This document shows positions 8,657-16,758 of a stretch of 64,000 nucleotides of DNA, piece by piece (position 1 is the stretch's first letter; every line of letters starts with the position of its first letter). The stretch comes from Bacillus luti. Its GTDB lineage: Bacteria > Bacillota > Bacilli > Bacillales > Bacillaceae_G. The translations under genes were made by a program, and so were the position numbers. Where the stretch lies: the NCBI RefSeq assembly GCF_001884105.1, contig NZ_MACI01000043.1:1-64000 (forward strand), read 5' to 3'. The notes beneath the pieces were generated by a model. The model saw nothing but the letters and a program-made list of their open reading frames with translations. It ran no database searches and was not told the DNA's origin.

Positions 8657-9737
8657 GTACGGATTAAAAAGAGTGATTAATGCGAGCGGTAGAATGAGTA
8701 TTTTAGGTGTATCCGCTCCGACAGATACAGTTATGGATGCGATGAAACATGGTGGACAAAATTATGTGGAAATTGCTGATTTAGTAGATAAAGCAGGAGA
8801 CCATATTGCGAGAATTCTAGATTCAGAGGCAGCGGTCGTTGTGAATTCAGCATCGAGCGGAATTGCGCTTTCTATCGCTGGTATCGTTACAGAAGGAAAT
8901 CGCCGCAAAAGTGAAAGACTTCATCAAGAGGTCATCGCGAAAAACGAAGTGATCATGTTAAAAGGTCATAACGTGCAATACGGTGCTCCTGTTGAAACGA
9001 TGATTTATTTAGGCGGAGGAAAACTCGTAGAAGTTGGTTATGCCAATGAAGGGAAAGCAGAGCATATTGAAGATGCGATTGGTGAAAATACAGCAGCAAT
9101 TCTATATGTAAAATCACATCATGCTGTGCAAAAAAATATGATTTCTGTTGAAGAAGCATGGGAAGTCGCGCAGCGAAATAATGTACCACTTATCGTCGAT
9201 GCGGCAGCTGAAGAAGATATTCAAAAATATGTGAAGTATTCAGATCTTGCGATTTATAGTGGTTCAAAGGCGATTGAAGGGCCTACTTCTGGTATTGTTG
9301 GCGGGAAACGAAAATACATCGAGTGGCTGAAAGTACAATTACATTGCATCGGAAGAAGTATGAAAGTTGGGAAAGAGACGACTTTCGGTTTACTTCAAGC
9401 GCTTGATGAGTACGGAGTAAAAGAAGATAAGAGCGAGCAAGAAAAAGAGCTATTACAAGTACTTATGCCGCTAAAAGAATTAAACGGTGTAAATGTAACG
9501 ATCGTTCAAGATGAAGCGGGAAGAGCAATCTTTAGAGCACGCATTCATATTAACGAGAAAGAGTTAAATAAATCAGCAAAAGACGTTGTAACTGCATTAC
9601 GTGAAGGGGAAATCGCAATTTACACACGTGATTACGGAGTAAGACAAGGATTCTTTGATATTGATCCACGTCCACTTCAAGGCGATGATATACATGTGAT
9701 TGAAGAAAAAATGAGAGAAATTGTAGGGGGAAACTAA
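8634..9737 (+). CDS. dgaE: DgaE-like PLP-dependent ammonia lyase
   Basis: This 367-residue PLP enzyme is of the SelA-like fold. The Schiff-base lysine is K212 in YSGSKAIEGP. Its characterised relative DgaE from Salmonella converts D-glucosaminate-6-phosphate to 2-keto-3-deoxygluconate-6-phosphate and ammonia. Here a separate sugar kinase gene is present and no PTS genes are, so the natural substrate may be the unphosphorylated acid. It begins inside the end of the amidohydrolase gene with GGGG about ten bases ahead, and it is followed by the aldolase gene after a single base, consistent with tight translational coupling. Confidence 0.82.
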   Translation: MVHSLNAKYGLKRVINASGRMSILGVSAPTDTVMDAMKHGGQNYVEIADLVDKAGDHIARILDSEAAVVVNSASSGIALSIAGIVTEGNRRKSERLHQEVIAKNEVIMLKGHNVQYGAPVETMIYLGGGKLVEVGYANEGKAEHIEDAIGENTAAILYVKSHHAVQKNMISVEEAWEVAQRNNVPLIVDAAAEEDIQKYVKYSDLAIYSGSKAIEGPTSGIVGGKRKYIEWLKVQLHCIGRSMKVGKETTFGLLQALDEYGVKEDKSEQEKELLQVLMPLKELNGVNVTIVQDEAGRAIFRARIHINEKELNKSAKDVVTALREGEIAIYTRDYGVRQGFFDIDPRPLQGDDIHVIEEKMREIVGGN

Positions 9738-9738
9738 A

Positions 9739-10494
9739 ATGACAAACATTCAAAAACGTTTTTATAAAGGCCGCGTAGCATTAAATGTATTAGCGAACAA
9801 TATCCGAAATGCGAAAGACATTTTTGAAGCAGCAGAAGGTTATGTAGTAGTAGGAGTGTTATCAAAAGACTATCCAACAGTAGAAGAAGCTGTTACAGCG
9901 ATGAAAGCATACGGAAAAGAAATTGATGACGCTGTATCAATCGGACTAGGAGCAGGAGATAATCGCCAAGCGGCAGTTGTAGCTGAAATTGCGAAGCATT
10001 ACCCTGGTAGCCATATTAACCAAGTATTCCCTTCAGTTGGAGCGACACGTGCAAATCTTGATGGAAAAGATAGTTGGATTAATAGTTTAGTATCGCCAAC
10101 AGGAAAAGTAGGGTACGTAAACATTTCTACTGGTCCAATTAGTGCGGCTGGAGAAGAAAAAGCAATCGTTCCAATTAAAACAGCGATCGCACTTGTACGT
10201 GATATGGGCGGAAATTCATTGAAATACTTCCCAATGAAAGGTTTAGCTCATGAAGAAGAATATCGTGCAGTTGCGAAAGCTTGTGCAGAAGAAGGATTCG
10301 CATTAGAGCCAACAGGCGGAATTGATAAAGAAAACTTCGAAACAATTGTACGCATTGCGCTTGAAGCAAACGTAGAGCAAGTTATCCCGCACGTGTACTC
10401 TTCTATTATTGATAAAGAAACTGGCAATACGAAAACAGAAGATGTCCGTGAATTACTAGCAGTAGTGAAGAAGTTAGTTGATCAATATGCGTAA
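9739..10494 (+). CDS. dgaF: DgaF-like 2-keto-3-deoxy-phosphogluconate aldolase
   Basis: The 251-residue protein belongs to the KDPG-aldolase-like family found with DgaE. It would split 2-keto-3-deoxy-6-phosphogluconate to pyruvate and glyceraldehyde-3-phosphate. It has TIM-barrel-like features, including GGNSLKYFPM, a glycine-rich phosphate-binding stretch with a possible Schiff-base lysine, and EPTGGID near 195. Its start follows a GGGGG site at the end of dgaE. The sugar kinase gene begins inside its last codons. Confidence 0.82.
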   Translation: MTNIQKRFYKGRVALNVLANNIRNAKDIFEAAEGYVVVGVLSKDYPTVEEAVTAMKAYGKEIDDAVSIGLGAGDNRQAAVVAEIAKHYPGSHINQVFPSVGATRANLDGKDSWINSLVSPTGKVGYVNISTGPISAAGEEKAIVPIKTAIALVRDMGGNSLKYFPMKGLAHEEEYRAVAKACAEEGFALEPTGGIDKENFETIVRIALEANVEQVIPHVYSSIIDKETGNTKTEDVRELLAVVKKLVDQYA

Positions 10495-11503
10495 GAAAAT
10501 TGCAGCATTTGGCGAAGTAATGATGCGCCTGCAAGTACCGGGATATGAATTGTTATCGCAAGCTAACACATTAAATTATTCCTTTTCTGGTACAGGTGTG
10601 AACGTTGCAGCAGCACTTTCTCATCTAGGGCATGAAGGGTTTCTTATTTCAACTTTACCGGAAAACTCGGTTGGAGATGCTGCGGTATCGCACATTCAGA
10701 AATTAGGTATTCGCCCTTCGTTCATTTCACGAGGCGGAAAATATGTCGGTATGTACTTTTTAGAAAATGGATTTGGAGCACGTGCAAGCCGCGTTACATA
10801 TTCAAATCGATTAGAAAGTAGCTTTAATACGGCGTCTGAAGAAATGTATCAATTTGAAGAAATCGCTAAGGAAATTGATATCGTTCATTTTTGCGGGATT
10901 ACACTTGCGATGAATGATACTGTGCGTCATCATATGAAATCTTTAGCGAAAGCAGTTAAAGAAAACGGAGGCACTGTCGTTTTTGATTGCAATTATCGTC
11001 CCTCACTTTGGGGAGAAAATGGGTATGAACAGGCGAAACCGCATTATGAAGAAATGCTTAGTCTTGCTGATATCGTTATGATGAACGAAAAAGATGCAAT
11101 GTTCGTTCTTGGAATGAAAACAGAAGAGACAGAGCGAGAAGCTCAACTTGTTGACCTTATTCCACAAGTGGCTGAAGCATATCATATCACTACAATTGCT
11201 GGTACACATCGCTCTATTAATAGCGATAATACACATTCACTTCGCGGATTTATATGTAAAGATGGTGCGTTCACTTTTGCAAAAACACTTACGTTTTCTG
11301 TATATGATAGAATAGGTGCTGGAGATGCTTATACGAGCGGGATTATTCATGGCGAGATAGAAGAGTTTGCACCAGAGAAAGCTGTTTCATTTGCGTCAGC
11401 AGCTGGAATGCTTGCACATACAATCGTCGGTGATACGCCAATGTCATCAGAGAAGGATATACTTCGGGCAATGACGGCATCAGTAGGTGATGTAGAAAGG
11501 TAG
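10487..11503 (+). CDS. kdgK: 2-Keto-3-deoxygluconate kinase, PfkB family
   Basis: This is a carbohydrate kinase of about 338 residues (ribokinase/PfkB fold). It carries the N-terminal glycine motif (GTGVNVAAALSHLG) and the catalytic signature GAGDAYTSG with base D280. It would phosphorylate 2-keto-3-deoxygluconate to KDPG, feeding the aldolase. An upstream TTG at 10478 is possible, but the ATG at 10487 overlaps the aldolase stop in the ATGCGTAA arrangement common in coupled genes. The kinase explains how a non-PTS import route can still feed a phosphorylated aldolase substrate. Confidence 0.85.
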   Translation: MRKKIAAFGEVMMRLQVPGYELLSQANTLNYSFSGTGVNVAAALSHLGHEGFLISTLPENSVGDAAVSHIQKLGIRPSFISRGGKYVGMYFLENGFGARASRVTYSNRLESSFNTASEEMYQFEEIAKEIDIVHFCGITLAMNDTVRHHMKSLAKAVKENGGTVVFDCNYRPSLWGENGYEQAKPHYEEMLSLADIVMMNEKDAMFVLGMKTEETEREAQLVDLIPQVAEAYHITTIAGTHRSINSDNTHSLRGFICKDGAFTFAKTLTFSVYDRIGAGDAYTSGIIHGEIEEFAPEKAVSFASAAGMLAHTIVGDTPMSSEKDILRAMTASVGDVER

Positions 11504-12228
11504 TGGGTGTAACGGTGAACGTAACGAGGAAAAAAGGACCATTATATTTACAAATAAAAAACATTATTCGTGATCGAATATTGCATGGTATATATGCCAT
11601 TCATACGAATATTCCTTCCGAGCCGCAATTAGAGGAAGAGTTCAAAGTGAGCAAAATTACAGTGCGTAATGCGATTAAAGAACTTGCTCAAGAAGGATAT
11701 TTGGAAAAGAAAAGCGGTAAAGGAACGAAAGTGATCCGTAATACTTCGGCGACAAAACTGTCAAAGGGTAAGAAATTTACTGAAGTGTTAGTGGAAGAAG
11801 GATATAAAGTACAAAAGAAATTGCTAAAGGCAGAAATCGTTCAGAATGAAGAAGGAACAGTGCCATTTCGATTATTTGGGAAAGAGAGTTTTCGTATTGA
11901 GCGTTTATATACGTTAAATGATGCGCCGTACATTCATTATACGCACTATTTCTCAGCGAAAATGGCAAGTACAGATTTATCGGACTTTGACTTGCAATCG
12001 CTTTACGATTTAGTTGAGGACCGAGGTATACATTTAGAAAACTTCAGAGATGAATTTGCAGTTGGACTTGCGCCTAGTTTCGTTGCAGAATCGTTAGGTG
12101 AAAAAGAAGGAATGGCGTTATTAAAACGTATGCGCTACTCCTACGATGAAGTTGGCGAAGTAATTGAATATAGCGAAGGCTACTACAATACAGAAATGCA
12201 GCATTATGTAGTGAATTATGACGTATAA
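11503..12228 (+). CDS. GntR/HutC-family regulator with UTRA domain
   Basis: The protein has 241 residues: a GntR winged helix at about 8-75 (LYLQIKNIIRDRIL, then PSEPQLEEEFKVSKITVRNA) and a UTRA ligand-binding domain from about 95 to the end. Such repressors usually bind a sugar phosphate or sugar acid and release the operon promoter. It is the fifth gene of the operon it probably controls. The GTG at 11503 overlaps the kinase stop. A second GTG at 11515 is an equal candidate because the GAAAGG site is very close to the first. The palindrome at 7432 may be its operator. Confidence 0.85.
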   Translation: MGVTVNVTRKKGPLYLQIKNIIRDRILHGIYAIHTNIPSEPQLEEEFKVSKITVRNAIKELAQEGYLEKKSGKGTKVIRNTSATKLSKGKKFTEVLVEEGYKVQKKLLKAEIVQNEEGTVPFRLFGKESFRIERLYTLNDAPYIHYTHYFSAKMASTDLSDFDLQSLYDLVEDRGIHLENFRDEFAVGLAPSFVAESLGEKEGMALLKRMRYSYDEVGEVIEYSEGYYNTEMQHYVVNYDV

Positions 12229-12254
12229 AAAAGAGGGGTTTTTCCCTCTTTTTT
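12226..12254 (+). terminator. Terminator between gntR and gntP genes
   Basis: The stem AAAAGAGGG/CCCTCTTTT with T-run lies 26 bases before the permease gene. The permease is therefore either read through at a lower level or transcribed separately. Confidence 0.75.
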
Positions 12255-12279
12255 ATTATAAAAGTAAGGGGAATGAGAG

Positions 12280-13605
12280 ATGGATATATACTTATTAATC
12301 GTCACGTTACTTGCAATTGCAATTGTCATTTTAGGGGTATCTTGGTGGAAATGGCATGCATTTATTAGTTTAACAGTTGCTAGTTTGTTTTTAGCTATTA
12401 TGTCTGGGCTGAATTTAACGAAAATAGTGGCTGCCTATGAAACTGGTGTTGGTAGTGTACTAGGGCATTTAGTTGGTATTTTAGCTCTCGGTACGATTTT
12501 AGGGAAAATGATGTCGGATTCAGGCGCAGGCATGCAAGTTGCAGATTTCTTTATTCGATTTTTCGGTGTGAAGAAACTACCTTGGGCAATGTTATTTGCA
12601 GGGTTTGTTATAGGGATTCCAGTCTTTTTTGAAGTAGGGATCGTCATTTTATTACCACTTGTTATTTCAATTCGAAAAACGACGAAACAAAACATATTAT
12701 TAATTGCGTTACCTGTTATTGCTGGATTATCTATTGTACATGGGCTAGTGCCTCCGCATCCAGGTGCGATGACTGCAATTGGTATTTATAATGCGAATTT
12801 AGGGAAGGTATTATTGTATTCATTAATAATTGCATTACCAACCGCTATTATTGCAGGACCATTATTTGCAAAGTGGGTACATAAGAGGGTTATACCTGAA
12901 AATGAGCCGGAGCTTATTCGAGTTACGACTGTATCAACTGATTTACCGAGCCGTAAAGTTTCGTTTTTTATTATTTTACTGCCGGTCGTTTTAATGATTT
13001 TATCAGTAGTTGCACCGTATATTTCATTACCAGTTAAAATGACAGAATTTTTAATTTTTGTAGGAAGTCCAGTAATCGCTTTACTCATTTCATGTTTCGC
13101 GGCATTCTATTTACTTGGAATGAGACAAGGTATTAATAAAAAGATGATTAAAAAATTAACAGATGAAAGTTTATTACCTGTAGGTTCTATTATTTTAATA
13201 ATTGGTGCAGGTGGTGGGTTTAAACAAATATTAATTGAAAGCGGCGTTGGAACGGCGATTGCGCAAATGGCAGAACATATATCGTTATCACCAATCGTAC
13301 TCGCTTTCATGGTAGCTGGTTTAATTCGAATCGCGACTGGATCAGCGACAGTAGCATTAACGACAGCGGCAGGAATTGTTTCACCGGTTATTCAGCATAT
13401 GTCTGGCGTGAATTTAGAGCTACTCGTTATTGCAACCGGAGCAGGTTCATTAATGTTTTCTCACGTAAATGATGCTGGGTTCTGGCTTGTAAAAGAGTAT
13501 TTAGGTTTGACAGTAAAAGAAACGTTTAAAACGTGGACGGTACTGGAGACGTTATTATCATTTATTGCATTCGGTTTTGCCCTTGTATTGAATATGTTTC
13601 TTTAA
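12280..13605 (+). CDS. GntP-family sugar-acid permease
   Basis: The 441-residue protein has about twelve membrane segments and belongs to the gluconate:H+ symporter family. Typical parts are visible: PHPGAMTA near 153, an acidic/polar loop near 205-215, and SHVNDAGFW near 390, which is conserved in GntP. It would import the free sugar acid used by the enzymes upstream, such as glucosaminate, gluconate or ketodeoxygluconate. It has an AAGGGGAATGAG ribosome site. The lack of a phosphotransferase system agrees with the presence of the kinase gene. Confidence 0.88.
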   Translation: MDIYLLIVTLLAIAIVILGVSWWKWHAFISLTVASLFLAIMSGLNLTKIVAAYETGVGSVLGHLVGILALGTILGKMMSDSGAGMQVADFFIRFFGVKKLPWAMLFAGFVIGIPVFFEVGIVILLPLVISIRKTTKQNILLIALPVIAGLSIVHGLVPPHPGAMTAIGIYNANLGKVLLYSLIIALPTAIIAGPLFAKWVHKRVIPENEPELIRVTTVSTDLPSRKVSFFIILLPVVLMILSVVAPYISLPVKMTEFLIFVGSPVIALLISCFAAFYLLGMRQGINKKMIKKLTDESLLPVGSIILIIGAGGGFKQILIESGVGTAIAQMAEHISLSPIVLAFMVAGLIRIATGSATVALTTAAGIVSPVIQHMSGVNLELLVIATGAGSLMFSHVNDAGFWLVKEYLGLTVKETFKTWTVLETLLSFIAFGFALVLNMFL

Positions 13606-13607
13606 AG

Positions 13608-13635
13608 GATACCTTATAATAGGTATCTTTTTTTT
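13608..13635 (+). terminator. Terminator of the sugar-acid operon
   Basis: The stem GATACCT/AGGTATC (13608-13614 and 13621-13627) is followed by a run of eight T. Confidence 0.75.
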
Positions 13636-13776
13636 GAGCAAGCCCAATTCTTAAAACAAGCCCGTTTTTAGGTAAGCCAAGCTTCCTATTCGCCCTGAAA
13701 ACATAATATAAATGGAATCCCCTCATTTAGAACAAGAGGAACTTGTTATGAATGATACTAAAGGAGGAATAGAGTA

Positions 13777-13968
13777 ATGAGCGAAAAGTGTGAACACAGA
13801 CATGATGATTGTAACCGTAGACATGGTTGCGGAGGCGGTTTTGCGCTTCTAATCGTATTGTTTATTTTATTAATTATCATCGGTGCTAGCTGCTTCGGCG
13901 GAGGCGGCGGTTGTGGCTATGGTGGTTATGGCGGTTACGCAGGCGGCTATGGTGGATATTGCTGCTAA
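13777..13968 (+). CDS. YjcZ-like glycine-rich membrane peptide
   Basis: The peptide has 63 residues. The N-terminus is Cys/His-rich (EKCEHRHDDCNRRHGCG), followed by a hydrophobic segment of the YjcZ type (GGFALLIVLFILLIIIGAS) and a Gly-Tyr repeat tail ending in CC. YjcZ-family peptides are sporulation-associated in Bacillus. An AAGGAGG site precedes the ATG. CATAATATA at about 13702 resembles a sporulation sigma -10 (CATA-N3-TA), but no matching -35 is clear. The Cys/His-rich head is longer than in typical YjcZ and could bind metal or crosslink. Confidence 0.7.
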   Translation: MSEKCEHRHDDCNRRHGCGGGFALLIVLFILLIIIGASCFGGGGGCGYGGYGGYAGGYGGYCC

Positions 13969-13985
13969 TTAAAAACTATTGAAAG

Positions 13986-14019
13986 TGGCCTTGTGCAATA
14001 CTACGCACAAGGCCATTTT
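13986..14019. terminator. Bidirectional terminator
   Basis: A perfect 11-bp stem (TGGCCTTGTGC, arms 13986-13996 and 14005-14015) with TTTTATT follows the YjcZ-like gene and touches the stop of the minus-strand permease gene at 14022. It probably serves both. Confidence 0.85.
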
Positions 14020-14021
14020 AT

Positions 14022-15989
14022 TCATATTTTTATATGCTGTGATAATTTATTGATGTACAGAGAACGGATTAAGAAGAAGAAAATGATCTCGATAATCCCG
14101 AACAACGTAAGTATAATAATTAATTCTTTTAATAAAGAAAAAGCAAACATGCTTTGTAAAAACTGAATCGCGAATATTGTATGAATACCAGCAACGATAT
14201 AAGGAATGAAAAATAATATTCCTAATTGAATCGTTGCAGAACGAAACATTTCCGATTCTGTTAAGCCGAGTTTTGTAATTGTAATGTACTTTTGTTTTTC
14301 GGTCGTTAAGTCATTATACATACGGAAGTATAAAACACTAGCTGCCCCGATAAAGAAAATAAAGCCGAGAAATGCCCAAATAAAGAAAGTGGCAATTGAA
14401 TTACCTTTACTGTAGTATAGATCATCAGCTGCTGTATAAAGAGCAAATGGGACATCTGTATTTTTATGTGCCTCACGGAAGCTATCCGCATCTTTCCAAA
14501 TATGTTTTAACATATTTTTTGTCGGAACAATTGTATTTTCCCAATTCTCAACGAAGTAGTTATACACTATAGCCGTTTCAATATGAGGAATCATATTATC
14601 AAATACGTAATCTTGTACAACAATTATATGTCGGAAAAGAAAGACTGGTCCGATTCCTTTATTAATAAATCCCTTAATATGAAATTCTTTTTTATTTGAT
14701 CCGATTGTAATTGTATTTTGTTTTGCGAATGGATTTGATACAAGATTTAAGAGCTCTGGTGAGTACCGAGAAATAACATAAACTTGTGTAGAATCGAGGG
14801 TTATTTCCGGCCTTTTTAATTGTTTCGCAAGTGTATTATAATCACTCATCTTCATAAGAGTAATGTCTTCTTTTAAAGCTGTATCTTTTAACATTGTAAC
14901 TTTATGCTTATTGTATTGAAAATTAGCATTTGTAAGCTCCGTTTCGATTGTAGCAAGGTGCTTTTGTTCAAATGGATTTTCCCCTTTGAACGTATAGGTG
15001 AAGGGAAACGGATACCGTTCTAATGTCGATGCTTTCGTATTATTATTAGCAGCAAATAAACCGATAATAATTGTAAATGCAAGTGCCGACAACATAGAAA
15101 CGATAAAGAGCACATTAATATTACTACGCGTACGGCTAGCTAAATCTGAAATCCATAACATGTTTATTTGTTTCATATAAAACTTTCTCCGCTTTTTTAA
15201 GATAAAGATAAAGAGGAGAAATGTTTGCGAAAAGAATAAATATGTCCCGACTACTACGAGCGGTAAAATAGATAATATAATAAAGGCTACCGAGCCATTC
15301 TGTACATTTTTTTCCGTTACGTAGCCCTGCGGATAACCGGCTATATAATAACATAATGCTAAGCAAATTAATGCGAATATCGAAATGAGTATAGATGGTT
15401 TTTTTTCTTTGTCGCCTTTTTTTGTCCTTTTAATGAGCTGTGTTGTTTTCCGAGTACGAATGAACAGCGGTGTAAACGTAGAAACGATGAAAAATAAAAT
15501 GATAAACGTTACTGTTGTAACGATAATTGCTTCTGTTGGCCAATATAAATAGAGGCCTTTAGCATTTGTTAATTTAGAAGTAACGAGTAAGAAAAAGTTA
15601 GAAAATACAAGCCCACCTTGAATACCAGCAAAGATAGCTAGTATTCCAATAATCATATTCTCAGTAAACAAAAGACGTTTTAATTGTTTTTGAGATATAC
15701 CGAGAACAGTTAAAATGCCAAATTGTTGTTTCCGTACATTTAAAAATGTCCCGATAGAATATAAGAGAAAGAAGAACGAGAACAAAACGATAACAAACTG
15801 TGCCATTCCGGCTAAGTTCATGAGCGGATCTTGTTCTTGTAATTTATTCATAATTTGTAGTCGTGGATGATACGCGTATACAGTGAATGAAAAGAAAACC
15901 ATGATAGAAAACGCACTACTTACAAAATAAGCGAAATATGCTTTCGAATTACGCGAGACATTTTTAAATGCAAATTGCCAAAATGTCAT
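14022..15989 (-). CDS. BceB-type ABC permease, copy 1
   Basis: The 655-residue permease has the BceB plan: TM1, then TM2-4 containing the FtsX-like motif (RKQQFGILTVLGISQKQL), about seven segments by residue 300, one external domain of about 200 residues (roughly 310-515), and three terminal segments. BceAB-type complexes free lipid II-cycle targets from peptide antibiotics and pass flux information to a paired kinase. The gene overlaps the ATPase gene by four bases (ATGA), so these two are translationally coupled. It closely resembles the two permeases upstream in its membrane parts, while the external domain differs. Confidence 0.88.
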   Translation of the reverse strand: MTFWQFAFKNVSRNSKAYFAYFVSSAFSIMVFFSFTVYAYHPRLQIMNKLQEQDPLMNLAGMAQFVIVLFSFFFLLYSIGTFLNVRKQQFGILTVLGISQKQLKRLLFTENMIIGILAIFAGIQGGLVFSNFFLLVTSKLTNAKGLYLYWPTEAIIVTTVTFIILFFIVSTFTPLFIRTRKTTQLIKRTKKGDKEKKPSILISIFALICLALCYYIAGYPQGYVTEKNVQNGSVAFIILSILPLVVVGTYLFFSQTFLLFIFILKKRRKFYMKQINMLWISDLASRTRSNINVLFIVSMLSALAFTIIIGLFAANNNTKASTLERYPFPFTYTFKGENPFEQKHLATIETELTNANFQYNKHKVTMLKDTALKEDITLMKMSDYNTLAKQLKRPEITLDSTQVYVISRYSPELLNLVSNPFAKQNTITIGSNKKEFHIKGFINKGIGPVFLFRHIIVVQDYVFDNMIPHIETAIVYNYFVENWENTIVPTKNMLKHIWKDADSFREAHKNTDVPFALYTAADDLYYSKGNSIATFFIWAFLGFIFFIGAASVLYFRMYNDLTTEKQKYITITKLGLTESEMFRSATIQLGILFFIPYIVAGIHTIFAIQFLQSMFAFSLLKELIIILTLFGIIEIIFFFLIRSLYINKLSQHIKI

Positions 15990-16738
15990 CCACGTCTTCC
16001 TCCTAGTAATGCTAGGACATCTAATATTTCTTGATAAAATTTCTCACGGTACAATCCGCGGTGCAGTTCATTGTAAAGCTCGCCATCTTTAATGAAAATA
16101 ACACGGTTACAATAACTTGCTGCAAATGGATCGTGCGTAACCATTAAAATCGTTGCATCTTCTTCTTTGTTTAACTTCGTAAATAGCTCCATAACATCAA
16201 TTGCTGCTTTTGAGTCCAAGTTTCCTGTCGGTTCATCAGCTAGTAAAAGAGACGGATGATGAATAACAGCACGTGCTACTGCGGTACGCTGTGCTTGTCC
16301 TCCAGAAACTTCAAAAATACGTTTGTCCAAAATATGATCAATTCCAAGTTTTTTTGAAATGTTATCAAGCTTTTCGTCCATTTCTTTTAATGGAACATTA
16401 TCTAATGTTAAAGGTAGTACGATATTTTCGCCGATTGTTAGTGTATCTAGTAGGTTAAAGTTTTGGAAAACAAACCCTAACTCTTGTCGGCGGAAAATAG
16501 CTAACTTCTCTCGACGAAATGTGTGCGGTTTTTTTCCGTTAATAACGACATCACCAGAAGTAGGAGAATCAATTGTAGAAATAACGTTTAAAAACGTAGA
16601 TTTACCACTTCCAGATGGCCCCATGATCGCAACGAATTCACCTTTATCTACATGTAAATTTATATTTTTTAAAGCGGTATGAGGGACCTTCCCCTCATAC
16701 ACTTTTGAGACGTTTTTAATGTGTAATACTTCTTCCAT
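15986..16738 (-). CDS. BceA-type ABC ATPase
   Basis: A 250-residue ATPase of the MacB/LolD/BceA type. It shows Walker A (GPSGSGKST), a Q-loop (FVFQNFNLLDTLT), the signature VSGGQAQR, Walker B (LLADEPTGNLD) and the H-loop (MVTHDP), with the family tail (KDGELYNELHRG). The ATG at 16738 is chosen because AAAGGTG stands six bases before it. A GTG frame could start three codons earlier. It is the only ATPase in a cluster with three permeases, so it may energise all three or only the coupled copy 1. Confidence 0.9.
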   Translation of the reverse strand: MEEVLHIKNVSKVYEGKVPHTALKNINLHVDKGEFVAIMGPSGSGKSTFLNVISTIDSPTSGDVVINGKKPHTFRREKLAIFRRQELGFVFQNFNLLDTLTIGENIVLPLTLDNVPLKEMDEKLDNISKKLGIDHILDKRIFEVSGGQAQRTAVARAVIHHPSLLLADEPTGNLDSKAAIDVMELFTKLNKEEDATILMVTHDPFAASYCNRVIFIKDGELYNELHRGLYREKFYQEILDVLALLGGRRG

Positions 16739-16758
16739 AGTAATCACCTTTCTATCTT

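Noticed and set aside
12435-13310. Minus-strand frames inside the GntP permease gene
   Set aside because: They are shadows of a hydrophobic coding region, rich in Ile/Pro/Thr, without ribosome sites.
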